Source of the DNA: Cacconaster sp033811195
Lineage (GTDB): Bacteria > Bacteroidota > Bacteroidia > Bacteroidales > UBA932
Assembly: GCA_033811195.1 (NCBI GenBank)
Contig: JAPXOZ010000002.1
Span: 1-64,000 of the forward strand
DNA: 64,000 nt
Reading direction: 5' to 3'
The notes beneath the pieces were generated by a model. It searched no databases and had not been told where the DNA came from. It saw only the letters and a program-made list of their open reading frames with translations. Below, piece by piece: positions 19,003-26,712 of this stretch (within the stretch, counting starts at the first letter, position 1; each line of letters starts with the position of its first letter). The position numbers and the translations under genes were made by a program.

Positions 19003-19812
19003 TTGGAAAGATTTGTTACAGCGGGTGGCATTGCAGTCCACATTCTCGATTCCGAAAAAGGTGAGAAATGTATCATTTTGTTGCATGGTTATCTAGAGAC
19101 TATGTATATCTGGAGGGAATTCGCAGATTTTCTTTCAAGAGAATACAGAGTAATTTTAATTGATATTCCAGGCCACGGTCTTACAGATTATGCGCCGGCA
19201 GACGTGTCGGGTAAAAGGATCAACACAATGGATTTTTGCGCATCTGTCGTAAAGGGCGTCCTCGACAAATGTTCAGTTTCGAAAGCTGTTATAGGAGGAC
19301 ATTCGCTGGGTGGATATATAGCGCTTGCCTGCTGCCGTCTCTATCCGGAGACTTTTGAAAAGTTGATTCTTTTCAATTCTCACCCATATAAGGACCCTGA
19401 AGAGAAAGCTATCGATCGCCAACGTGAAATTGACATTATAGAGAGCGGAAAACTCTTAATGTTGGCTTCGGTATCTATCCCGAAAATGTATTCCAGCTCC
19501 AATTTGCGCGTTATGGATGAAAAAATCCGTGAGACAATTGAACTCTGTGAGGCGCATGATCCTATGGGTATTGTAGCTTCCATCAAAGGGATGCAACTAC
19601 GTCCCGATGGTTCTTCGGTCCTCTCCGATCCCACAATTCCGTCGATGGTAATTGTCGGAGATCAAGATATTTTTATGCCCGCTCCAATGATTCTGAAGAT
19701 GCGCGAGAACTTTCCAAAAGTGCAATTTGAGGAGTTAACCGATTGCGGACACAACTGCTTCCTCGAGCAACCCGCCGAGGTGTTGAACAGAGTCGTTTCT
19801 TTTTTAGGATAA
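19003..19812 (+). CDS. Alpha/beta-fold hydrolase
   Basis: A 269-residue hydrolase if started at TTG 19003, which follows the promoter at 18969-18976 and where similarity to the family begins (RFVTAGGIAVHILDSEKG). An in-frame ATG at 18916 would add 29 residues but lies upstream of the predicted transcript start. Oxyanion motif LLHGYLE is near residue 27, nucleophile elbow GGHSLGGY has Ser101, and the acid and base are in VGDQDIF and CGHNCFLEQP. It cleaves an ester, peptide or similar bond; the substrate is unknown. Its 3' end is 5 bp from the convergent DmpA-like gene. Confidence 0.85.
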   Translation: MERFVTAGGIAVHILDSEKGEKCIILLHGYLETMYIWREFADFLSREYRVILIDIPGHGLTDYAPADVSGKRINTMDFCASVVKGVLDKCSVSKAVIGGHSLGGYIALACCRLYPETFEKLILFNSHPYKDPEEKAIDRQREIDIIESGKLLMLASVSIPKMYSSSNLRVMDEKIRETIELCEAHDPMGIVASIKGMQLRPDGSSVLSDPTIPSMVIVGDQDIFMPAPMILKMRENFPKVQFEELTDCGHNCFLEQPAEVLNRVVSFLG

Positions 19813-19817
19813 AGGAT

Positions 19818-20981
19818 CTACCTCTTTTTTTCCATCAACTTCATCACCTTCTCCACCGGTATTGCTTTTACGGTCCTGCCTCCTTTGCCCGTCATATCCG
19901 TGGCTTTGAAAAGAGAATTCCAAAGCGCTTCAGCAGTAGCCTCGATAGTAGCCTCGAAGAGAGCAGACATATTGTCGTTGTGCAACAGCACCGGGTTGTA
20001 CATCGAAGTGGACTCGTTGATGAGATTATCCTTACATACAGAGAGAGCTATAACATAATCCCCGCTGCCGTTGGATGCAATACCGCCGGTCTTTGCCAGG
20101 CCCATCATAGCTCTTTTAGCAATCCTTTTAAGATTGCGGGCATCCACAGGAGCATCTGTGATTACTACCATCATACAGGATCCGTCAGAGTTGAGCAATG
20201 GGTCTTGAGTGCATTCGTGGTTCGGTGTTTGGGTATTTTTCTCTTTTTCTATAGCATTTTTGAAGCTGTATTGCCCTAGTAATTTACCTATCGGCACTCC
20301 GTCAATCTCTAGGACTCCACCATAATTGGATTGTACCAGTACTCCAACAGTATATCCTCCCAGAGATGAGGGAAGCACGCGAGACGAGGTGCCAATTCCT
20401 CCTTTAAAGCCAAAACAGATGGTGCCTGTACCGGCCCCTACGCATCCCTCTTCTACCGCTCCGCTCGACGCAATTTCTATTGCTTTCAGCACATGTTCGG
20501 CAGTAACATGTCTGCCGCGAATATCGTTGAGGCCTCCGTCATTGGTTTCGCCCACTACTGCATTTACCGAACCAACCGATTCATTGCCCTCCTGTGCAAG
20601 AGAGTAAGTTATAACACCTTCGATCCCCTGGGCTACAGAGAGAGTGTTGGTCAGGATGATCGGAGATTCTATGTTGCCTAATTCTTCTATTTGGGTCACT
20701 CCTGCAAGCTTCCCGAAACCGTTTCCTGCATAGACGGCAGCGGGGCATTTGAGACGAAAGAGATTGCCTTCATGTGGGATAATAGCAGTCACTCCGGTGC
20801 GAATATCATCACCTTCGATTATAGTCACATGTCCTACCTTGACTCCGGGAACATCGGTAATCGCATTGTATTTTCCTGTCCGAAAAATGCCGGGCTCAAT
20901 ACCATAGTCCCTTATTCTGCCTTGTGAAAATAAAGAAATGGAGATAAAAAGCAGTGTCGCTATAAGTATAAATCGTTTCAT
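19818..20981 (-). CDS. P1-family (DmpA-like) secreted aminopeptidase
   Basis: A 387-residue protein with a signal peptide (MKRFILIATLLFISISLFSQ) followed by the P1/DmpA fold start (RIRDYGIEPGIFRTGKYNAITDVPGVKVGHVT). DmpA enzymes self-cleave before a Ser or Thr to expose an N-terminal nucleophile; the probable site is in GGIASNGSGDYVIAL near residue 310. They release N-terminal D- or L-amino acids from peptides. The signal peptide puts it in the periplasm. Monocistronic, with a promoter shared back-to-back with hflX. Confidence 0.88.
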   Translation of the reverse strand: MKRFILIATLLFISISLFSQGRIRDYGIEPGIFRTGKYNAITDVPGVKVGHVTIIEGDDIRTGVTAIIPHEGNLFRLKCPAAVYAGNGFGKLAGVTQIEELGNIESPIILTNTLSVAQGIEGVITYSLAQEGNESVGSVNAVVGETNDGGLNDIRGRHVTAEHVLKAIEIASSGAVEEGCVGAGTGTICFGFKGGIGTSSRVLPSSLGGYTVGVLVQSNYGGVLEIDGVPIGKLLGQYSFKNAIEKEKNTQTPNHECTQDPLLNSDGSCMMVVITDAPVDARNLKRIAKRAMMGLAKTGGIASNGSGDYVIALSVCKDNLINESTSMYNPVLLHNDNMSALFEATIEATAEALWNSLFKATDMTGKGGRTVKAIPVEKVMKLMEKKR

Positions 20982-21012
20982 ATCGAATATAAATTTTAAT
21001 CCTATATTAATA

Positions 21013-21020
21013 CAAATATA
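21013..21020 (-). promoter_or_regulatory. -7 element for the DmpA-like gene
   Basis: The minus strand reads TATATTTG. TTG lies 22 bp upstream of it. Predicted start is near 21006, about 25 nt before the ATG. Confidence 0.6.
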
Positions 21021-21024
21021 GTTT

Positions 21025-21032
21025 TACTTTTG
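21025..21032 (+). promoter_or_regulatory. -7 element for hflX
   Basis: TACTTTTG on the plus strand, only 4 bp from the -7 element of the divergent gene. Predicted start is near 21039, about 10 nt before the hflX ATG at 21049. No TTG is found at -33. Confidence 0.6.
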
Positions 21033-21048
21033 TAAAAATTTTCAATTG

Positions 21049-22248
21049 ATGATAAAAAAGGAACAAATCATAAAGAGCCATAAAGAAGAATCAGCGGTAT
21101 TTGTAGCCATAATTCCACAAGGAGTTGATGAAAGAGATGTAAACGAATATTTGGATGAACTAGAGTTTCTTGCTGAGACGGCAGGAGTAAAAGGCGGGAA
21201 GAGATTTACGCAAAGACTTGAAAAACCTAATACTAGGACCTATATAGGAAGGGGCAAACTTGACGAAATAGCAAATTATATAGAGCAAAACGAGATAGAT
21301 TATCTCATTTTTGACGACGAACTTTCTCCCTCACAACTCAGAAACATAGAACAGACAGTTGGAATAAGAGTGATTGATCGCACAGGTCTAATATTGGATA
21401 TTTTTGCACAACGTGCCAAAACCGCCTATGCTAAAACCCAAGTGGAGCTAGCCCAATATCAATACCTCTTACCGAGATTGACCGGTATGTGGACTCACCT
21501 GGAGCGTCAACGAGGAGGTATAAGTATGAGGGGTCCCGGTGAGACACAGCTTGAGACCGACCGTCGTATAGTATTAGATAAGATTGCAAGACTCAAGGAG
21601 CAACTAAAGAAAATTGACCGTCAGATGGCATCTCAAAGAGGTAATCGTGGCTCCTTGGTACGTATTTCTCTAGTTGGATATACAAATGTGGGCAAAAGTA
21701 CAATTATGAACCTTTTGGCAAAAAGCGATGTTTTTGCGGAAGATAAACTTTTTGCCACTCTCGACACTACTGTCCGTAAGGTAGTAATAGGAAATGTCCC
21801 CTTTTTACTCAGCGATACCGTAGGCTTTATACGTAAACTCCCAACACAACTCGTAGAGTCGTTTAAGAGTACACTTGACGAAGTGAGAGAAGCTGATATT
21901 TTAATGCATGTTGTGGATATTTCCCATCTCAACTTTGAGGATCATATTCGGGTAGTCAATCAAACACTTCTCGAGATCGGTGTGCAGGAAAAACCACTCT
22001 TTATGATTTTTAATAAAATCGACGCATATCGTCACGAAGAACACGATGTTTTTTCCATGCAGGAAAAACAATTGATAAACTACAGTATAGATGAACTCAA
22101 GGAGTCATGGATGTCAAAGGAACATACACCCTGTATTTTTATATCAGCTAAAGAAAAAACCAATATTGACAAACTTCGTTCCGACCTCTACAAAATGGTT
22201 GCAGAGATACATGCCGGGCGATATCCTTTCAATAATTTTCTATGGTAG
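21049..22248 (+). CDS. hflX: Ribosome-associated GTPase HflX
   Basis: A 399-residue GTPase that splits stalled or inactive ribosomes. The N-terminal HflX domain (residues 1-180) carries the glycine-rich RGGISMRGPGETQLE signature. The G domain has G1 GYTNVGKST, G3 DTVGF and G4 NKID. ATG 21049 is chosen; a TTG immediately before it is in frame but unnecessary. It is monocistronic and ends at a strong bidirectional terminator. Confidence 0.96.
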   Translation: MIKKEQIIKSHKEESAVFVAIIPQGVDERDVNEYLDELEFLAETAGVKGGKRFTQRLEKPNTRTYIGRGKLDEIANYIEQNEIDYLIFDDELSPSQLRNIEQTVGIRVIDRTGLILDIFAQRAKTAYAKTQVELAQYQYLLPRLTGMWTHLERQRGGISMRGPGETQLETDRRIVLDKIARLKEQLKKIDRQMASQRGNRGSLVRISLVGYTNVGKSTIMNLLAKSDVFAEDKLFATLDTTVRKVVIGNVPFLLSDTVGFIRKLPTQLVESFKSTLDEVREADILMHVVDISHLNFEDHIRVVNQTLLEIGVQEKPLFMIFNKIDAYRHEEHDVFSMQEKQLINYSIDELKESWMSKEHTPCIFISAKEKTNIDKLRSDLYKMVAEIHAGRYPFNNFLW

Positions 22249-22300
22249 GGATAAAGAGCGGTTAACTACTGGTTCTATTACGGATTGTCATCAATTGTTC

Positions 22301-22339
22301 AAAAAAACTCCCTTGCATTATGTTGCAAGGGAGTTTTTG
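22301..22339. terminator. Bidirectional terminator between hflX and tonB
   Basis: Perfect 11 bp stem ACTCCCTTGCA / TGCAAGGGAGT (22307-22317 with 22324-22334), 6-nt loop, flanked by A-run on the left and T-run on the right, so it serves both convergent genes. Confidence 0.9.
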
Positions 22340-22362
22340 CTTTTAAGGATTTGCAGCTTTTA

Positions 22363-23055
22363 TTATCGAAGCTGGAATAATACCGGGAAGGTGTAAGTAA
22401 CCTTTACCGGCCTTTCCCTCTGTTTTCCGGGAGTCCACTTAGGTGAGCTGGAGACGATCCTAACGGCCTCTTTATCAAGAGAAGCGTCAACACCTCTGAG
22501 TACCTTGACATCTCTTACAGATCCGTCAGTGTAAACAGTAAACTGCAGCGTCACGCGCCCCTGAACGCCATTTTCTTTTGCAATTTCAGGATAAACAAGC
22601 TTGCTGTTTACCCATTTTGAGAAATCATTTGCGTCACCGCCCTGAAATTTAGGTTTTTCCTCTACGAGTGCAAAAGGAATAGCCTCCTCCTCAACCTCTT
22701 CTTCCTCCACAACAGCTACATAGTCCATAATTTCAACACCGATACTCGCATCATCCTCCATGTCTATAAATAGATTGTCGGTTACAACAATATCATCATC
22801 AACAATGTCGATAATGTCAGACAATACAGGAATCTTAGGTGCCTCAGGAGGGGGAAGTTGCTCATGCTGCGTTACAGGAATAATTTCCTCCTCTACAACC
22901 TGCTCCTGAATTGCGAGGTTAACGGTCTCGGCTTTTTCAGCTGATGTCCATTCAAACGCTAGCAATACAAGTCCGAGTACGATTATCAGTCCAATCTCTC
23001 TGAACAATAATTTTTTGTTTTCAAGATCTGCTTTGGGTGATTTTTTTACTTCCAT
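22363..23055 (-). CDS. TonB-family energy-transducer protein
   Basis: A 230-residue protein when started at ATG 23055 (MEVKKSPKADLENKK). The frame extends nine codons further to a TTG, which is less likely. One membrane segment at about residues 20-38, a Pro/Glu/Val-rich periplasmic linker with runs of Glu, and a C-terminal TonB domain (about 140-230: KFQGGDANDFSKWVNSKLVYPEIAKE, the GRV.LQFTV.TDGSV.DV motif). TonB couples the proton gradient to SusC-type outer-membrane transporters. ExbB/ExbD genes are not adjacent. Two overlapping palindromes lie upstream. Confidence 0.9.
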   Translation of the reverse strand: MEVKKSPKADLENKKLLFREIGLIIVLGLVLLAFEWTSAEKAETVNLAIQEQVVEEEIIPVTQHEQLPPPEAPKIPVLSDIIDIVDDDIVVTDNLFIDMEDDASIGVEIMDYVAVVEEEEVEEEAIPFALVEEKPKFQGGDANDFSKWVNSKLVYPEIAKENGVQGRVTLQFTVYTDGSVRDVKVLRGVDASLDKEAVRIVSSSPKWTPGKQRERPVKVTYTFPVLFQLR

Positions 23056-23088
23056 GTCACTATTTAATTTTTGTTTATCCAATCTTTC

Positions 23089-23112
23089 CGGTCTAATAGA
23101 CCGATAATCGGT
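23089..23112. promoter_or_regulatory. Two overlapping palindromes upstream of tonB-family gene
   Basis: CGGTCTAATAGACCG (23089-23103, 7+1+7) overlaps ACCGATAATCGGT (23100-23112, 6+1+6), sharing ACCG. They are 34-57 nt before the start codon. They could be an operator or mutually exclusive hairpins. The remaining gap up to 23390 is AT-rich with no gene that I can support. Confidence 0.45.
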
Positions 23113-23390
23113 AAAATTAGTAAGAAAAAATCATTTATAACAAATTTTTTGTTGATAATTTTATTGTAGTATCCCTAAGGTCTTAAAAATCAGGCGGTTG
23201 TGTTAGTCGCTTCTTTTACTAAATTGTTAGTAATTAAATCACCATAGCTTATTTCCTATCTTATTTAGGGTTAATCCAACTTTTTTTTTCTATGCTTTGG
23301 ATTTACAAACATCCCTTTCTTCTCCTATGTATGACTTCATTAATATTGGTAATTCAGCTCTTGTATAGAAATAACATTTTTGTTAAAATT

Positions 23391-23422
23391 TTGTCATTTA
23401 ACGCTCTATTTCACTATTTTTG
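23391..23422 (+). promoter_or_regulatory. Promoter of ybeY-mnmG
   Basis: TTG (23391-23393), 21 bp spacer, TATTTTTG (23415-23422): a full Bacteroidetes-type promoter. Predicted start is near 23429, which fixes the ybeY start at ATG 23471 rather than codons further upstream. Confidence 0.75.
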
Positions 23423-23470
23423 TTGCAAAAAACAGGCCATTTTGCCATTAGGAGATTGCCAAGTCCAGTA

Positions 23471-23923
23471 ATGATTAATTATTTTAATGAGGATATAGAC
23501 TTTAGTTTAAACCATGCGAGAATCATCTCCAAATGGCTTAAAGATCTATTGTTTGAAAGGGAACTCAAAGTGGGTCAACTCAATTTTATCTTTTGTAGCG
23601 ACGCTTTTTTGATTCGCATCAATCGTGAATTCCTCGGACACGATTATTATACGGATATTATCACTTTTGACTACTCACCCGACTTTGAGATTCAATATGG
23701 TTCAGGCTCGATAAGTGGAGACATATACATAAGTATAGATACCGTTCGCCATAATGCTGAGATTTACGGTGAGGGTTTTGAAAGAGAGCTTCACCGTGTT
23801 ATTGTTCATGGTCTTCTACATCTTATTGGTTTTGATGATGTTACGCCGGAGCTTCAACTCGAAATGAGAGCACAAGAAGAAAGAGCACTAAAAAAGCTAT
23901 CTTCTTTAATATCTGACAGTTAA
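23471..23923 (+). CDS. ybeY: rRNA maturation endoribonuclease YbeY
   Basis: A 150-residue protein starting at ATG 23471 (MINYFNED). YbeY is a metal-dependent RNase for 16S rRNA 3'-end maturation and 70S quality control. The core motif is HGLLHLIGFDD: His113 and His117 are present, but the third canonical ligand (H-x3-H-x5-H) is Asp123. I believe this substitution is common in Bacteroidetes. The stop is immediately followed by the mnmG ATG, so the two are coupled. Confidence 0.92.
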   Translation: MINYFNEDIDFSLNHARIISKWLKDLLFERELKVGQLNFIFCSDAFLIRINREFLGHDYYTDIITFDYSPDFEIQYGSGSISGDIYISIDTVRHNAEIYGEGFERELHRVIVHGLLHLIGFDDVTPELQLEMRAQEERALKKLSSLISDS

Positions 23924-25912
23924 ATGAAAGCCCCACGATATGACATAATTGTGATAGGTGCAGGTCACGCAGGCTGTGAGGCTGCTGTTGCAGCGGCACG
24001 CTTAGGCTCTAAAGTTTTGCTCATAACTATGGATATGAACAAAATTGCCCAAATGTCCTGCAACCCGGCTATAGGCGGAATTGCTAAAGGACAGATTGTC
24101 TGCGAAATTGATGCTTTAGGAGGCTACTCCGCTATAGTCACTGACGCATCTACGATTCAATTCAGAATGCTCAACCTTTCTAAAGGTCCGGCAATGTGGA
24201 GTCCACGCGCACAATGTGATAAACTTCATTTTTCCATGAACTGGCGTTATGTCCTTGAAAATACCTGTAACTTAGATATTTGGCAAGATAAAGTAACCTC
24301 CCTAATCTTTCGACAATCTAATATTTGCGGAGTCCGTGTCTCTATGGGTGCGGAATTTAATTGTAAGATCGTTATTTTGACAGCGGGGACATTTCTCAAT
24401 GGCAGGCTTTATATAGGGAATGAAATGGTTGATGGAGGAAGGATGGGCGAGTCCCCTTCACTTGGCCTAACCGAACAGCTCTCCAGAATGGGATGTAAAA
24501 CAGCAAGAATGAAGACAGGTACACCACCTCGAATAGATGCACGATCACTGGATCTCTCGAAACTTGCCATCCAGGAATTTGACCCTAAACCTTCAAAATT
24601 TTCATATCTCCCTTTTAAGACAAGTATCCAGCGAGGAAAAGAGCAAAAACCCTGTTATATCGTACATACTAATAAAAACGTGCATGATATACTCAGAACC
24701 GGCTTTGACGAATCACCGCTATTTCGCGGAAAGATCACAGGTATTGGACCTCGTTATTGCCCCTCAATTGAAGACAAGTTACGCACTTTTGCCGGAAAAA
24801 ATTCACATCAGCTGTTTCTTGAACCGGAGGGCTGGAATACTCATGAATACTATCTTCAGGGTTTCGCGTCCTCACTTCCTTTGAAAGTCCAGATGGAAGC
24901 TTTGCAAGAAATAGAGGGTCTTCGAGGAGTCAAAGTATTTACCCCGGCCTATGCCGTCGAATATGATTTTTTTGATCCTACAGAATTAAAACCAACACTG
25001 GAATCTCGTATTATCCCTAACCTTTATTTTGCCGGACAGGTTAATGGAACCACAGGTTACGAGGAGGCGGCTGCGCAAGGGCTTATGGCAGGTATTAATG
25101 CTCACCTCAAATTAAACACCAAGGAGCCTTTCATACTAAAGCGCGATGAGGCTTACATAGGAGTTTTAATTGATGATCTTATAACAAAAGGTGTTGATGA
25201 ACCTTATAGAATGTTTACTTCGCGTGCAGAATATCGTATTCTTTTAAGACAGGACAATGCAGACAGCCGCCTTACAGAGATGGGTTATAAGCTTGGCCTG
25301 GTTGATGAATTCAGATACCAATATACTCGACTAAAATATGATTCAATTCAAAGTCATATTAATTATTGTAATACTACTTCGTTGAGCCCTGAAGATGTAA
25401 ATGATTATCTTCGTTCGTTGGAAAGCTCAGAGATCGCTTCTAAAAGAAAAATATCTGAACTACTTGCTCGCCCTTCCACGACAATTAAGCTACTTCTTAA
25501 ATGTGTTCCACGTGGAACAATCGTCAATCCAAATCTTTCTGAAGGGTTAGCCGAATTGTCATTAATTAAAACAGAGCAAGTAGATAATCTTTTTAATATG
25601 CCCTGGGGTAAAACAGCCGGTAAAGAGGAGATAGACCCTGATTTTGTACATGAAGAAATACTCCAATCAGCAGAAATCAGTATTAAATACAAGGGTTATA
25701 TTGAACGAGAAAAGGGTATTGCCGATAAGATTAGGCGGTTAGAAAATCTTAGAATCCCTGATGATTTCGACTTTTCAAAAGTCACTTCTTTGTCTATGGA
25801 ATGTCGTATTAAGCTTAATAGATATCGTCCACGCACAATTGCTCAAGCAACACGAATCTCAGGAGTATCTCCTGCAGACATACAGGTCCTTTTAGTCTAT
25901 TTTGGTCGATAA
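23924..25912 (+). CDS. mnmG: tRNA uridine-34 5-carboxymethylaminomethyl modification enzyme MnmG
   Basis: A 662-residue FAD protein (GidA), slightly longer than the usual 620-630. With MnmE it modifies the wobble uridine of several tRNAs. FAD-binding GAGHAGCEAA is at residues 12-21, the signature CNPAIGGIAKG follows near 46, GGRMGESPSLGLTEQL and RMKTGTPPRID are intact, and the C-terminal helical MnmE/tRNA-binding domain ends with ISGVSPADIQVLLVYF. Starts directly after ybeY. Confidence 0.97.
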   Translation: MKAPRYDIIVIGAGHAGCEAAVAAARLGSKVLLITMDMNKIAQMSCNPAIGGIAKGQIVCEIDALGGYSAIVTDASTIQFRMLNLSKGPAMWSPRAQCDKLHFSMNWRYVLENTCNLDIWQDKVTSLIFRQSNICGVRVSMGAEFNCKIVILTAGTFLNGRLYIGNEMVDGGRMGESPSLGLTEQLSRMGCKTARMKTGTPPRIDARSLDLSKLAIQEFDPKPSKFSYLPFKTSIQRGKEQKPCYIVHTNKNVHDILRTGFDESPLFRGKITGIGPRYCPSIEDKLRTFAGKNSHQLFLEPEGWNTHEYYLQGFASSLPLKVQMEALQEIEGLRGVKVFTPAYAVEYDFFDPTELKPTLESRIIPNLYFAGQVNGTTGYEEAAAQGLMAGINAHLKLNTKEPFILKRDEAYIGVLIDDLITKGVDEPYRMFTSRAEYRILLRQDNADSRLTEMGYKLGLVDEFRYQYTRLKYDSIQSHINYCNTTSLSPEDVNDYLRSLESSEIASKRKISELLARPSTTIKLLLKCVPRGTIVNPNLSEGLAELSLIKTEQVDNLFNMPWGKTAGKEEIDPDFVHEEILQSAEISIKYKGYIEREKGIADKIRRLENLRIPDDFDFSKVTSLSMECRIKLNRYRPRTIAQATRISGVSPADIQVLLVYFGR

Positions 25913-25936
25913 TTTGTTTAGTCCCGAGTTACTCTT

Positions 25937-25992
25937 TACTCAGAACTCAATACTCAGAACTCAATACTCAGAACTCAATACTCAGAACTCAA
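25937..25992. repeat. Tandem repeat, four perfect copies of a 14-mer
   Basis: TACTCAGAACTCAA is repeated four times without mismatch at 25937, 25951, 25965 and 25979. It lies between the convergent mnmG and GNAT genes and reads TTGAGTTCTGAGTA in the sense of the GNAT transcript. It shares ACTCAGAACT with the tracts at 16130, 47232 (inverted) and 47985. Confidence 0.95.
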
Positions 25993-26012
25993 TACTTACC
26001 CCGCACCTCGTT

Positions 26013-26687
26013 TCAAAGAGGAAATGAAAATGTAGAGTGAGTGGATTCTGTTGAGAAGCTGTCGTTGAGTGATGCAAGCAACAGATAGGGATAGCGGGTG
26101 TCGTACTGGAACGGTGAACGAGGGTTAAAAGCTGCTTCCTCAATGATATAATCCAGTAAAAAATGATTCCACTGAAAATAGTCCGACATTAATCTCTCAT
26201 CCCTTGTAAGAAAGAGATTTACCCCATCAAAATGGGAAATGAAAGCTCTGTTTTCAAACAACGGTAGAGACTCTGCATTTCGGTAAATCGGAGTATTAAA
26301 TCCAATTTTTTCGTAAAACGGAACAATCTTCGCATTTGAAGGATGTACCATCATAAACTTCCAGCCCTGCCGCTTAGCATTGTGTCTAATGTATGCAATA
26401 AGTGATTTGGCATAACCTCGGCCACGATATGCGGGCAATGTAGCAAGGCCGCAAATGTATACTCCTGCATGTGAGTCCCTGTGTCCTCTGGTACGCGAAC
26501 TGGAGATGTATGATATACTCATAGTTTGCACCACAGATACCGCTTTACCGTCCCGTTCGTAAACGAGAGTGTGTCTTGGGGTGCATTTTTTCAGGAAAAA
26601 ATCGATATATTCTTCGCTCGTATCAAAGCATTTCCTGTAGATCTTGCGTATATCCGGTATGTCCTGTTTTGTTGCTGAGCGAATCAT
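26013..26687 (-). CDS. GNAT-family N-acetyltransferase
   Basis: A 224-residue protein whose first 150 residues form a GNAT domain: N-terminal IRSATKQDIPDIRKIY, acetyl-CoA-binding loop YRGRGYAKSLIAY near residue 98, then FYEKIGF typical of the family. The C-terminal 70 residues (YFQWNHFLLDYIIEEA) are an extension I do not recognise. The acceptor substrate is unknown. It is 25 bp after the acyl-CoA ligase gene and probably cotranscribed. Confidence 0.85.
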   Translation of the reverse strand: MIRSATKQDIPDIRKIYRKCFDTSEEYIDFFLKKCTPRHTLVYERDGKAVSVVQTMSISYISSSRTRGHRDSHAGVYICGLATLPAYRGRGYAKSLIAYIRHNAKRQGWKFMMVHPSNAKIVPFYEKIGFNTPIYRNAESLPLFENRAFISHFDGVNLFLTRDERLMSDYFQWNHFLLDYIIEEAAFNPRSPFQYDTRYPYLLLASLNDSFSTESTHSTFSFPL

Positions 26688-26712
26688 AGCTAATTAAGGT
26701 CTCTACTTAGTT

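Noticed and set aside
23140..23165. AACAAA...TTTGTT inverted repeat as a terminator or operator
   Set aside because: Short, A/T-only symmetry in AT-rich DNA, easily expected by chance.
25937..25992. CRISPR array
   Set aside because: The repeats are contiguous 14-mers without spacers and no cas gene is in the window.
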